This document shows positions 34,396-46,400 of a stretch of DNA of 64,000 bases, in pieces. The notes beneath the pieces are model-generated. The model did not search any database. It was not told the origin of the DNA and was given only the letters and a program-made list of their open reading frames with translations. A program made the translations under genes and the position numbers. The stretch spans positions 496,001 through 560,000 of the forward strand of contig NW_026570309.1 of NCBI RefSeq assembly GCF_019649055.1, read 5' to 3'. Position 1 is the stretch's first letter. The number at the start of each line of letters is the position of its first letter. Origin of the DNA: Paramacrobiotus metropolitanus (taxonomy: Eukaryota; Tardigrada; Eutardigrada; Parachela; Macrobiotidae).

Positions 34396-35044
34396 TCAAA
34401 GACCATGTCTCTTAAAATTATAATCATGCCAAATTCCAAAACTAAGATGGAACTCTGCAGCTATAGAAGCAGTTTACAACAGTTAGTGCAAAAGAATTTT
34501 AGACGAATTTTATACAGCTAAGTTACGAATTTATACCTGAAAATTTCCATGCCATCCACCGGCCAGCGTAGGTGCAACTGAAATAAAATAAGGTTTAATT
34601 TTGGGAAAACTAAGATTTATACTGTCGGTTTTTACAGAAAGGAGTAAAATTCTGTCTAAAGACTATTGCTAGTAATTAATTTGATTTTATTATGGTAAAA
34701 TTCATACAATCTGTGATTCCAGTTTCCTTTGCATTTGCTCAGATTTTTTATGGCTCATTAATTAAGTGCAAGCCGCATTACGAAAACGGGCATAGTTTTA
34801 AATCAACAGAGACTGCGGTATAATCCACTTACCCAGGACGGTTGTTAATAATAAAAACCGCAAAAATTCCATATTTTTGTATTTGTGAAATAGACAAATC
34901 GTCTAGTCCGGCCGGTATCCCCACTGCGCAACTAGATAACGACTGAAAACTATGTGACTGGCAAACCGGGGCTTTTAAGAAGTGTACGTTTTTCAACTTA
35001 TTTTCCACGGCATTCTGTACGTGCTTTCGTAGCGAAATGCACAT
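34396..35044 (-). CDS. Candidate three-exon gene fragment
   Basis: Minus-strand exons 35044-34834 (ending at a GTAAGT donor at 34832), 34577-34537 and 34460-34396 join with matching phases. They give a peptide with features of coding sequence: VENKLKNVHFLKAPVC, LDDLSISQIQKYGIFAVFI, CTYAGRWMAWKF, FGIWHDYNF, then a stop. I do not recognise the family. The first exon may start further upstream, since acceptor-like CATTTAG lies just before the ATG at 35044. It could also be an alternative 5' part of the Asn/Gly-rich gene downstream, but the phases do not fit directly. Confidence 0.3.
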
Positions 35045-35848
35045 TTTTGCTAGAAATGCTAAATGCAAAAATATGAAATGAAATTCTACACCTCCCCCGC
35101 ACTCGTATCGTTTAACTGCAGTATGAAATGTTAAAAATTATCAGCTAAGCTGGAAATATCAAGTGGCATTGTTTCCGCTGTAAACTGCCAATTTCTTATG
35201 TAATTTTTTGTGGTGCACAGGTTTTATGTCGGGCGACTGCGCATATATTGTATATATATACAGAGTAGTTTCAAACCTCAACGTACTGTTAATCGACAAA
35301 AATAATAACCAACGCAACCTCAGTTAAATTAAAAATGATTCAAACCCAAGCAATTTATTATTCCAGTTTAATAATTAGGAATTTAGTAACCTATTATATG
35401 TATTTTTCCTCAGTAATTTATTGCTCTTCATTTACCATATTATTGTGTTTAATTAATATTTCCACTTTTCACGAACATGATTAATACAGATTACTGGCCA
35501 CCGATTTCAATTTTTATCAGAAACAATTTATTTCACTTGAAACGACCGTTTCAAACAAGCAACAAGGCACTTACAAGAAAATACAATAAAAGGAAAATTC
35601 AACAAAATTAATACAGATCCATTAAAAGCTAAAACAAATAAAATACAGTAAAAACAGGAAGCTAGCTGCCGATATTAATTTCACAGGTATGAACAGCAAT
35701 AATCGGGACAACCGCACTGAAAACATAAAAAACCTAAAAAACCTAAAATAATCTACCGTAATTTGGCAACTATTAACTGCACTCCAGAGAGGAAGAATTT
35801 GGGACGATGATAGGCTTCTCCATAATTTTTATTCATGATCCGCAGCTC

Positions 35849-37638
35849 CTAGTACTGCTTCCGTTTGATCCCGACGACTTGGCTCAGTTCGTAGTCGTGT
35901 TCCTCGCTGAGAAATACCAACGCCATGCACGATCCCACAAACGCCAAAAACATATCCCACTGAGCGTCGTACCTATCAATAATGAAGAAATACTCATCAA
36001 AACTGAACACTGTGCCCACTTGTAGACAGCACAACGAATATATATTCTTTTTATACTTATTTTTTAAGTGCTTAAAATTATTACACATTCAAGTTGTGTG
36101 ATTCAACGCTCATATTTTGGCCGATGGCTTCTCAAACAAAAATTTCCTGGTTTCGTATGATCGTAATTTTATTTAACATTTCGCTAATCAACAGCTTCCG
36201 TTTCAGATTTTACCCTTAATGAATTAACTGTGGAATTAAAATTAAATGTAAGTACTCCGCAATTTGGAGTATTTACAAAGAAACCGCAAATGCAACATAA
36301 TCAAGAGTGACACGAATCCAACACAACATGTACACTGATTATGTATGTACTACGTAGTTCAATAAGAGTTATAAAAATTTTCTGATGCCTACAACAAACA
36401 CGAATTTGTTGCACAAAGTCAAAAAAATTCACCAAAACTAAAACCTTATAAAAACCAAATTCACCAAAACTTAAAATTAATAAAAACGAGCAACTTAACG
36501 GAAACTGTCTAACTGCTACAAAAAACACTCGCATATATCCAGAAGTATTCAGGTTTTCAGCAAAATCAAATAACTTTCCGGTTAAATTACCAGAACACTA
36601 TTTCGACAAGAAATCTTCGACGAAAAACACTCGGAAAAAGAAGCAAAACAAATAAAAAAGTGCGAAATAAGTAAGCAAAAAGAAGCGAAATACAAGTACT
36701 GTAAAGAATAACATTCTGCAATTAATAAAAACTAACCAGTAGATAACGCAAACCTGATATAAAAAACTTATAAAGACAGGCGTGCATCAAACGTTTAAAA
36801 TATGCACCGGAACAAGCACTAAATAAATTAAGGAGCATAAATTTTCAGAACGAAAACCAAAATAAATGGGTAAAAATAAGTACATAAACGAAATAAACAA
36901 CGAAAAGGTAAGTTAACAACTAATACTAACTAAACACACATGCGGATCAAATATTCCGTAATAAGATCCAAAATAAATGAAAAATTACTCAAAATAATAT
37001 AAACATTTCAGAAAGAAGAAAAAATTAAAGAAGTTATCAACCAAAACAAAGAAATAAACGCAAAAACAATGCGATACTTATTATCGCAGTCCAATTCAGA
37101 ATCAGGTACTTAGTACGTACATGTCTCCCTGGGCGCCCATGAAATCCCCGGAGTTATCCAGCTTGAACGCCACCGCCCACCATTCCAGTACTTCATAATA
37201 CGCACTGAAAGCCAGGCAGACGCAGACGACGATAAACGACAGCCAGAAGCCGTGTCGCACCACTCCCTTGCGCAGTAGCACCTCCCGCGCCAAAATGGCC
37301 GGGACAAATCCCTGGAAGAAATGCCCGATCCGATCGTAGTGATTGCGCTTCAGGAAGAACGTGCGCTGCAGCCACAGCCCAAAGGGAACACGGGAGTAGG
37401 TGTAGTGGGCTCCCACCAGCAGCATACTGGACCCCAGGAACAGCAGACGATACAGTAATGGAGTGAAGCGGAATTTCTTGAAGTAGAAAGCGATGAAGGG
37501 GATCCCCAGGAGGACGGGGGCGGCCTCTAGCACCCAGATCTTGGCGTCATGGCACCCGATGAAGGAGACCACGCAGCCCAGCAAAGTGAGGAAGAAGAGG
37601 ATGCGCGGTTCGTAGGATTTGAGAAACTGCATGGGCAT
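35849..37638 (-). CDS. DUF2238 / YjdF-family multi-pass membrane protein, two exons
   Basis: Exon 1 37638-37121 and exon 2 35972-35849 join in phase (donor GTACGT, acceptor GATAG) to give 213 residues, the length typical of the family (E. coli YjdF is about 209). Several hydrophobic helices surround the signature HYTYSRVPFGLWL, RNHYDRIGHFFQGFVPAILA, REVLLRKGV, FSAYYEVLEWW, and the GAQGDMYDAQWDMFLAF motif that spans the intron. Bacterial YjdF proteins are inner-membrane proteins of unknown function, so its biochemistry here is open. The family is, to my knowledge, mostly bacterial; the spliceosomal intron of 1148 bp shows that this copy is a resident animal gene, possibly acquired by transfer. 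The start is the first in-frame ATG (37638; another at 37632). Confidence 0.9.
35973..37120. other. Strand-biased A-rich intron
   Basis: This is the intron of the DUF2238 gene. The plus strand is strongly A-rich over about 36240-37080 (runs of AAAACAAATAAA type), so the transcribed RNA is U-rich. No open frame or repeat unit of note; the asymmetry is unlike other introns in the window. Confidence 0.6.
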
Positions 37639-38333
37639 CGTGGAAGAATTAATATTATAATTCAGTGATTGCACTGTATTGCCAGGAGGAGATGGAAGAT
37701 CAGAAAGGACTTGAATGGAGATTACGGATTACAAGTTCGACGTTTCCAGAATTTCGGAAAATCGTTTTAATATGAAATACACGAAAATATTACGAGCAAT
37801 GCAGAGATCAAAGTCCAATGTGTCATGAAAAGCAGTGGAAAATGGGAATTTCCGATGTCAACTTTACGCAGTCGTCAGTGCCTGCTCAGACTCTGTTGTA
37901 GCGATATTCACGAGTCAATAGTACTGTATAGACACGCTGTGGCATAGATCTCATGGATTTCATGAAAAGTGACAAAGGAATAAATTCACGATTCACGAGA
38001 ATTAAAAACGAAAATATAACTAGTAGATACTTAAATGCTTTAAGTTTTAAAAATGATCAATACTAATTTGTTCATGCTCTTAATTTCTTAAATTCTAATT
38101 CGGATATTGCTGCTAGTAGGCTGTAAACAACTCGTCACTCGAGTGTAAAACAGAGAGTATACCGGTTGCGCGCTTTTATACATCGCTATGTACAAACTAC
38201 AAACTAACAAACTACAAAGTACACACTCAAACGTGTACAGTAGACAGAACTTCAACTTTCATTTCCATGAAACTCATTGCGCGCCATAAAAATTCCAAGA
38301 CAAGGCTTCTAGACTTCTACAGTCGGCCGTCGT
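37639..38333. other. Intergenic, upstream of DUF2238 gene
   Basis: No gene seen. It presumably holds the DUF2238 promoter; no TATA box is obvious. Confidence 0.4.
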
Positions 38334-38963
38334 TCATTGTTTTTTCGATCGAGTGGGCGTGGGACGGTTTGGTAGTCCAGATCGGGAATCTTGCAGCGCT
38401 GGATTAGCCAATGGCATAGTAGCCGGTGAAAACACGGCGCTGCCGTGATCCCCTTGTGTGCCAGCATGGCTCATCCTGTAAGCAAAACTTTTAGCGCATT
38501 CTTGTTATCAAATCAGAGATCATCTCCAGGCGCTGATTTTTACGAAGCGATAACGAACGCACGTCGATAGGTCTGAAAATTCAGGAAAAAACTTTCTCGA
38601 AAAATAACATCGCTGAATTCGGCAGCATCTGAAATTTACACACTGTACTTCGAAACTGACTCGTGAGGTGGACTAAACAAGTTTTCCAATACTTACAAGT
38701 ACCGCTCATTTAACATTTACCTAATTAGCTTTAATAATGCACTATTATTGCGATATTCACTGGTACAGTCCCTATTATCTGCAAGACTGTAAGTTTAAAT
38801 AAGTTTTCTAATAAGGTACTGTTTTACTAGAACGATTATTAAATTTTGATAAATAACAGTACGACTAACGTAGTAACCTGGAAAACGGGCCCGATGGTAT
38901 TAGCCAACAGACGCTTTAAAAATCTTGGAAATGTTCGATCTGTATATCGGCAGACGCCATTCT
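38334..38963 (-). CDS. Candidate two-exon gene, reading uncertain
   Basis: Exon 38963-38878 (ending CAG|GTTACT) and an exon starting at 38475 after TTACAG. In one reading the exons join in phase 0 to give CRYTDRTFPRFLKRLLANTI ... FQDEPCWHTRGSRQRR ... GYYAIG, with a stop at 38404. In another, the second exon carries its own ATG (38474) and a 46-residue Ser/Pro-rich frame to 38334 (MSHAGTQGDHGS ... TPTRSKKQ). The first reading resembles a secreted peptide with two cysteines and dibasic sites, but no start exon is seen. Neither is recognised. Confidence 0.3.
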
Positions 38964-39287
38964 CTAAAAACAAGGAAAATGAAAATGTTACTTTATCATA
39001 GAATTTTTAACTGGCTAGTAATTTCGAAAAAACTGCAGTACGAGTACATTAAGTAGTACATAATTGTTCAAAGATTGTGGTGCCTGCCGTTAAAACTAAA
39101 TTAAAGGCGCCTTGGAGATGCAGTATAAGTTGTACTCGTATGTTCGTAGTGCATTTGAAACAGACTACTCTGTATACAGAGGATATGCATAATTTTTTAA
39201 TATTCATATTCATTCCTATGCACCACGGTATTTTCGCAAAAAGTTGAACACATCAAACAGTACTACAGTATATTCGAATACTTAAGT

Positions 39288-39503
39288 CTACAACAGCCTA
39301 AATATGTACCCGTGGGCCAGCGATCCCGCAACAGCGGCACTGCTGGCGGCTGCGCCGGCTCCACCACCGCCTCCGAAATTACGGACGTAACGTTGGGAGT
39401 TGTTATGGGTTTCTGTGGCTGGGAAATGTGGGGATTCCGAAGTTAAAACGCTTGTTGTACACATGAGAATCAACGCCAGGAGGAAGGGAGTCGAACAATG
39501 CAT
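39288..39503 (-). CDS. Small secreted glycine/alanine-rich protein
   Basis: A 71-residue frame with a good signal peptide from the ATG at 39503 (MHCSTPFLLALILMCTTSVL). A short polar spacer (SESPHFPATETHNNSQRYVR) is followed by NFGGGGGAGAAASSAAVAGS and HGYIFRLL. The longer open frame upstream has a worse N terminus. No family recognised; it could be a cuticle or eggshell component, or a peptide precursor cleaved after RYVR. Confidence 0.5.
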   Translation of the reverse strand: MHCSTPFLLALILMCTTSVLTSESPHFPATETHNNSQRYVRNFGGGGGAGAAASSAAVAGSLAHGYIFRLL

Positions 39504-40530
39504 TCTGATAATTATTTGTCTAGATAATCTACAAGCAAATATCGACACACAGTTTCCAGAAAGGTGGTGCAGCTCTCGGCAGTCAAAGGAAGAAACTCTG
39601 TTCCTCTAAATGAAATTACAAAATAAATGCACGGAACTGTTAACATCAAATTGACATGCGGTCGGATATCTACCCAGACGAACTTTCATTACTAATGTAA
39701 GTTATTATGTAACTAATGGCAGTACTCAACAGCAGGGTAGTAGCGTATACTTCGAAATATTTATATAAGAAGCATGTACTGATCAACGGACACAAGACGT
39801 GATAATTAAATGCACAAATCGGTTACAGTGCCGTACTTGTACTGCAGATGAGATGGCTCAATGATGATTATTATATAATGCTGTGACCTTTGAACCGGCA
39901 CTGCTACAGAACTCGGTATAACTGCAGTCTGCAGACTGTTGTACATATATTCTATGTTAAACATAAAATTAAATACTCTTAAGTACGTAGCTATCGTTAC
40001 CGATGGCCAACATTATAATTATCGTAAATAAATGTTTCCATATAGCAAACATTTGTGTGTGGATCAACACTGCTACAGTACATCTAGTTCCAGAAGAAAA
40101 ATTATTCCCGGTGCAGTGCTGTAATCGAAGCAAGTACAGTATTAGCTGGAAAAAATACTGTAGGTATTTGGCCAACAGCATAATACAGTAATATTAGTTA
40201 GCTTTTTGTTAATCAATTTCTACATTGTCAAGCTTTAGGTCAGCAGCTATTACGGAGCACGTACATAACCGATGCCCATATATACACCGCATAATATTAC
40301 CATGTGGACTAGCGTCCAGACAAAAGTATTATCCTGGTTTTATTATACCTAGATAGTACAGGAATGATAGGTAAGTCGTACAATTAATTACAGCCTTTTC
40401 ACAAACACACCGTGGAACACAGCACATTGCCGTTTTTAATTAGCACAAATTCAAAGGAAAAAAGAAGTGCTATAAAGTCTGCCAAACAAATTTTTCGCTC
40501 GTTGCCTTGTTAGTAAATTAAAAGCTAATG
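39504..40530. other. Intergenic
   Basis: No supportable gene. Small complementary frames near 39969-40191 overlap on both strands and have no features. Confidence 0.5.
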
Positions 40531-41225
40531 TTAATTAACTGTCATTATGCGCGCGGTTTCTAATACAGGCGGAAATTTGAGAAAGTGCGTCGCTGTATAA
40601 TTAGGTGTCCGACCACGTCCAACGGGAGCGCTGACGTGCTTGATCAACTTGGACTTCCGTATTGGCAGATATAACCTGCTTCGGTTGATCGGTTGAGTTA
40701 CTTGCTTGAACAACACTAAAACAATAGCGAGATGCGTGTAGGTTTTCGTACAGCGAGATGCGGCCTTTGCCGAAAAACGAAGTTTGTAGTGCAAATAAAT
40801 CGGACGCTGTGCATGCGCAAACACAGGTATATACCCCATTAAATGCTACGAAATTAATGCTGCTTAATTAGCACAAAAAACGGCAAACTTTTACATGCTC
40901 AAGAGAATCGTTGGATAAAATCATTGCATATTCCGCGTATATGTATTCCAGTGTATAAATGTGTTCCACCTTTCAAAGCTTTCGAAATTTATTACAAAGG
41001 TCAATTACAGTAGCAGCTTGAGAATGCCGATATTTTGGTGCTCTTAATTCCCATACCGAGGATGTATTGTTACCTGTGACCCGCTGACACGGTGAAACGC
41101 TCGGCTGGGACCGAGAAGTTGGCATCTGCTCCTGATGACAAATCTGAATTGGCCGGCATTGCCGTAACGTGCCATAATACAGTCAGGCCACTTATAAAAA
41201 GAACTGTCGCTTTTCCGAACTGCAT
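40531..41225 (-). CDS. Two-exon secreted peptide precursor, RRLYL family, member 1
   Basis: Exon 1 41225-41074 and exon 2 40675-40531 (GT-AG, phase 2) give 98 residues. Exon 1 encodes a signal peptide (MQFGKATVLFISGLTVLWHV) ending at TAMP, then an acidic/polar propeptide. The splice falls inside an arginine codon and creates HRRLYLPIRKSKLIKH; the rest is basic (GRGRTPNYTATHFLKF). The gene at 53114-53721 has the same structure: similar signal peptide with VTAMP, same intron position and phase, and RRLYL straight after the intron. The paired arginines and the short length suggest a processed peptide, but this is inference; no known peptide family recognised. Confidence 0.6.
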
Positions 41226-43109
41226 TTTCAAAAACAATTAATGACACTGTCCAGTTCTAAAGATTGCACACAGTTGCTAATTAGCCTGACCTATAATTGA
41301 ACAGCTAGAAAATGTTTAAGCCGAATGCCTTTACTGCTTAATAAACTCGCGGTAAGCTTGAGTGATATAATGTACACTAATGTATGATTAAGTACTTATA
41401 TATTGTGGCATATTAACACATTTGGGATTTTCCACCGGAAGTCGATCCTTGTCAGCTTACTACTTACGGTACAAACCACAAGCGTGATCTGCGTTTCAGT
41501 AGCGATTAGGGGCCTTATGGCTGGCGAAATTAAGGTAGGCGCTGACCATAATGATGTGAAGTGTGTGAATTTTACCCATTATCGCTGCACTTGCAAACAA
41601 TCACCAAATTTAATTTTATTCTTTTTGAAATTTATAATACGTACAGTACGAGTATATGCGTTAGCAACAAATCAGCCCATATCCGTGCATGCATGAGAGA
41701 CTTGAAAGAGATATAACGTATTCTTCATGTAATTTCTATTCCTAAACTACTCAAAATTTACTTCCGGTCATGCATTGGGGCGCCCGGCTGCCGCTTTGTA
41801 ATCGAAACACGGACGCATATTTTGAACTAACTGACCGTGCGCACGATATGCCGGGATGCGTCTCACTCACCTGAGCTTCTCGGAAAATTACAACTCTCTA
41901 TGGCACGTGTGTTGCTCCGCAGAAGGAAAAAATACCGCTACAGACGATTTTCTTCCTAATATTCCTATAAGTCGTGCAATTGCATTTTACTTACTAGAAA
42001 GAAACACCACGATAGTAGTCAAGTTAATGGCAACAGCGGATGATTGCTGTTTTTGTATTTATTTTGTTTTTGTATTTTTATGCGATGGTTAGTACAGCCT
42101 TGCTGGGGTCGCTTTGCTTATTTCCGAATGTGGGCCGGCAGTTTGAAAACGTTGGTGATGCAGGGTGTTTAAATAGCAAAATGTTTGAAACTGACCTATG
42201 TTTTCAAATACCATAATACTGTATCCATTAGTGTCCCGGTCTTATTGCAAGGCCTGCCGGAGGTGACCGTATTATGGGAGGCTGTATTGTAAGGGAAGGG
42301 GAGGAGGGGATACGAGGGTGTGGAATTTCATCGTTGATTGCTTAGATCCTTAAAAATCACAGGGCTATCAGACAGGACACTACCGAGTCTATGAACACCT
42401 TGACAAACGTGAAACGGCGCACTTATTTGGAACGAATTCACACAGTGTGACATAATACACGCACCGGGTGTACAGAGTACTACTACCAACCTGACCGCAA
42501 TCAGCAGAGAAGGAACTCTGGAGATTGGTGTTGCCTTGTTGCCAACTTCCGTAGACAACAGTGTACTACACGATCTTACCACACCACACTACACCACACT
42601 ACACTACACCACAGGAATACCGACACAGTAACTTCCACCTAGGTACACACTACTGCTTTCCCTAAGCGAAGGTCACTGACAGCACAAACACCAAAACAGG
42701 ATCGCAATGTTAATGTTACTAGCGTTACTCACTTTATTCTTACTGATGTTCGCTCAACACAAGTCAAACACACACTGGCCGATGCTAGCCGACGACGAAG
42801 CGCAACTTTCGATCGAAGGCTACCGATAAGAACACGAATGCAATACGTCATCGCTAGTACAACAGGAAACACACGTACATGCGCACCGTAAACTTGTAAA
42901 AGTTAGAACATAATACCAACTATGTCAAGTGATACAAATATTTCCTGTGTAAAGATTCCCAGGGCACAATTTCAAAGTTGAAACGTGGATCTGTAGCTTC
43001 CGAAGGAGAAGAGTGATGTATTGCGGGGCGGGGGTCACACTTTGCTAAAATTTAATACCGTATAGGAACCGTAAAATTACAAATTAAAAAATAATAATTT
43101 TATAATTTA
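41226..43109. other. Intergenic with CACTA/CACCA microsatellite
   Basis: A low-complexity run of ACCACACTACACC type lies at 42579-42613. The plus frame at 41403-41696 looks hydrophobic at first but has no ATG before residue 40. Nothing else is supported. Confidence 0.5.
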
Positions 43110-43343
43110 TCATGATCGCAGTATGCAGTATGCAAACAAGATAAAAAAGTGAAGAATCGTGTAACATGGCGGTTTAAGCAGTTTCCAGCTGTCGGCTTCA
43201 GATGTGAAAAACTCCTTCGGAACGCTTCCTACGGAAGCCTTACGCAGGCGCGTGGATTGATTAAGAATAAATGCGAAAAAAACCAAAATACTAGCAGCCG
43301 TGCAAGAGAATTTCGGTGTGCGTAATGAAAATTTGAATTTCAT
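43110..43343 (-). CDS. Candidate small secreted protein
   Basis: A 77-residue frame with an ATG at 43343. After a basic start (MKFKFSLRTPKF) there is a hydrophobic stretch (CTAASILVFFAFIL), then a polar part (LRKASVGSVPKEFFTSEADS) and a second hydrophobic end (TILHFFILFAYCIL). A signal peptide is plausible but the C-terminal hydrophobic stretch is odd. No homologue recognised. Confidence 0.3.
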   Translation of the reverse strand: MKFKFSLRTPKFSCTAASILVFFAFILNQSTRLRKASVGSVPKEFFTSEADSWKLLKPPCYTILHFFILFAYCILRS

Positions 43344-44176
43344 TAATGCTAGTCAAATCGGAACAATGCGTTATCTGCGACTCTGCGTACGAGTTGTCCA
43401 GTTCTAACGTGGAATTTCTAGAATTTGGGAATGTCTGAACTATTCTGATGTACAGCAATACGTTTTCTTGACCTGCATTCCTTTTCATATTCTAGTGCTC
43501 AGCCTGGACACTGCATTCTTGTCCTGGGAAACGAGCAATTAAGTGTTCTTGTTCAGTGATTTTTTTCTGAGCGCCGATACATAGAATGGAGAATGAGGAG
43601 AGTCATCCACTGATACTATCATAATTATTACAAAACGAATGCAAGCCTGCTGCCCTACGATTGTGTGATTGCTGTTGGAATACCGACAGTCTATATAGTT
43701 CAGCTTTGCGATACATGTACAGCATCTCTTCGAATGGGAATCCGACAGAGAATCGGCAACAGAACAGGCAGGATTGAGGCTAACCTTTAGTGTCCTTTAC
43801 TTTTCATCTTTTCCCCGTTAGAGGATAGACAGACGCAAAAGCTCAGAACAGACAGAATCATCCTGACCTTTCAGTAACCTTTCAGTTACACGTTGGATCC
43901 TGTACTATAATATAATATATAGACAGACTACGTCTGCCATATGTTATATTAGGCTTGCCCGTTTCAACCGTGCAGCGCCTGCGTAAAATATCGAAGTATG
44001 TACTAGGTTAGTGTTAAGATTTAAGTTTTAACCATACTTTATGGAATGCGCTACGTCGTCCGTTCTAAGTTTGTAACTCTGATTTCGTTGAGTCTTCCGC
44101 AATCAAGTCTTCACTCCGCCGATGAACAAAGCGAGTGTGCGTCTCGGTGACCCAGCGGTGGTGCGTTTCCATATAT
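43344..44176. other. Intergenic
   Basis: No gene or element recognised. Confidence 0.4.
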
Positions 44177-44738
44177 GTACAATGTACGACAAAAAGAGGT
44201 TGCACCGATCAGTCGGTCCGCGGTTCAAAATAACCTCGCAACGACACGCCACCACTAAAACTTGGACGCTTACTCACTACTTTCAGATGCTCGCGCTACG
44301 TGAATATCAAAGTGCAGCTATACTAGTTGCATATCAAAAGGTGTAGAAAAAAATTTAAAACTTTTTGATACTAAACCTGTGGCTGTTTGTGGTGAACAGC
44401 ACAAATTCTAGCCATTTTGCTTTCCCATAGACTTAAGCATTGACTGCAAGCCAAACGGTTATGCGCACAGATCCTATGCTGTGCCTACGAGAAAACAAAA
44501 TGGCTAGAATTTGTGCTGTTCGCCATAAACAGCCACAGGTTTAGTATCAAAAAGTTTTAAATTTTTTTCTACACCTTTTGATATGCAACTAGTATAGCTG
44601 CACTTTGATATTCACGGAGGGCGAGCGTCTGAAAGTAGTGAGTAAGCGTCCAAGTTTTAGTGGTGGCGTGTCGTTGCGAGGTTATTTTGAACCGCGGACC
44701 GACTGATCAGTTCAACCTCTTTTTGTCGTACATTGTAC
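44177..44738. mobile_element. Large fold-back element, arms of about 243 bp
   Basis: Left arm 44177-44419 and right arm 44496-44738 are inverted copies with a small number of mismatches; a 76-bp centre separates them. The outer ends read GTACAATGTACGAC and its complement. Frames in the arms (44122-44346 plus, 44660-44896 plus) are mirror artefacts of each other. The structure fits a non-autonomous fold-back transposon; no target duplication was identified with confidence. Confidence 0.75.
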
Positions 44739-45825
44739 GTACTGCCAGAGTTACTGTCCGATCGGTTCTTCTGCCGCAAGGGACGCGTATGCTCTTTAGC
44801 ACAAGGGCTTCCCCAACCGCCTTTCACAGTGGGAGGGGTTTCGTGGATATTTTCAATTTGCTTCTAACGACTTTTGTTCGTGCATCTCTGAACTAGACAA
44901 TGACAACTGCCCGAGATTTCAATTCCGCAACAATTCTGCAGATAGTTTCTGTTACTCAGCTTCATATGTCACGATAAATAATTATTATTAAAATGTTAAA
45001 GCGAATTTCTTTGTAATGGCAGTGCTATAATTCATAAGCGTACTGAATACTTTCCTAGTAATAATCCTTATCTTTAACAACTTGCAATATGAATCCTTTT
45101 CTCATGCTCGCCTTACTCTGCCAGTGGACTAAGGTTAGGATATTTTGTCATTAATTATTTGACAAATGTGGAGAAGCTAAGAATTTCGTTCTTAATTTTG
45201 TCAAAACCAAAGAATGTTAAATACCGTTCTCTGGTTTTTAGTGGTAATTATTAACAAACAGAGAGAAGTTTGCCTTTCTTTAAAGAAAGGGAAATACATA
45301 TCTCTCTTTTTTTTAACAGCGGAACTGATATGTCTGCCCTGGATTTGTATAATCCACTTAAATTACTAGTACATATAAGCAGCAGCCGTAGTAACATTGG
45401 TATGCACTAATGCGTGCTACAGTAGCAAGGTAACAGTGGATGTCTTCCGGTGAAAGACCGTTACATCATTATTATTGCAATATTATACTGTATCAGTACT
45501 ACTGTATTATTCACGACCGTCGGTAATGATCAAGATTGTATCGCATAGCAATGCTTATGTGGGCCAGCCGAAAAACACTCTATTTAAGTATCTGTGCATG
45601 TGCATTTAGGTCAAAGCTATGCGCAGGAGTTTTTTATTTATAGGAAAGTTTTGTACGTTAGAATTTTTGTATTTAAAAACGTTGTACGAACTCGGACTGC
45701 GCGTAAGTATCTGCTGCTTGAATTACAATACAGTACTTGTACTAAGTAAGACATACAAAAAAAGTTTTACTCTAACGCCTCATATTAAAGTCCTTCACAC
45801 TATGCAGGGACTGTGTAAGGTACTG
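44739..45825. other. Intergenic
   Basis: AT-rich with chance frames only. An imperfect dyad of AGAGAA/TTCTCT type near 45220-45310 is too weak to call. Confidence 0.4.
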
Positions 45826-46400
45826 CACAGTGTATATTCATTCACATATACCTAATTCCGTGAATAGGTGAAAAGTCAGTACTTTACAGTTAAAGTACTG
45901 CACAGTGTGCATTCATCCACATATACCTAATTCCGCGAATAGGTGAAAGTCACTGAAAAGTCAGTACTTTACAGTTAAAGTACTGCACAGTGTGCATTCA
46001 TCCACATATACCTAATTCCGTGAATAGGTGAAAAGTCAGTACTTTACAGTTAAAGTACTGCACAGTGTGCATTCATTCACATATACCTAATTCCGTGAAT
46101 AGGTGAAAAATGAGGATACTTTACAGTTAAAGTACTGCACAGTGTGCATTCATCCACATATACCTAATTCCGCGAATAGGTGAAAAGTCAGTGCTTTAAG
46201 GAAAGTATTGCCAGTACTTTATACTTCCCATATGACGTGAATCGTTGAAAGGTCAGTACTTTATAAAAAGTACTGTCAGTAATGTACTCTTCCCACACGC
46301 CCTGAATCCGTGAATCGGTGAAAGGTCAGTATTTTATGGAAAGTACCGCCAGTACTTTATTCTAGTGAAAACACATAGTCTGCAAGTACATTGGGTAAAG
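45826..46400. repeat. Tandem repeat, unit about 75-85 bp
   Basis: Units carry ACTTTACAGTTAAAGTACTG (itself a palindrome around AGTTAA...), GCACAGTGTGCATTCATCC and CATATACCTAATTCCG, ending GAATAGGTGAAAAGTCAGT. About five well-matched copies run from 45826 to 46200. More diverged copies follow to about 46400, with some internal parts lost. Confidence 0.85.

Noticed and set aside
41403-41696. Hydrophobic plus frame resembling a secreted protein
   Set aside because: No ATG before the hydrophobic stretch and only a weak GTAGGC donor; no partner exon found.
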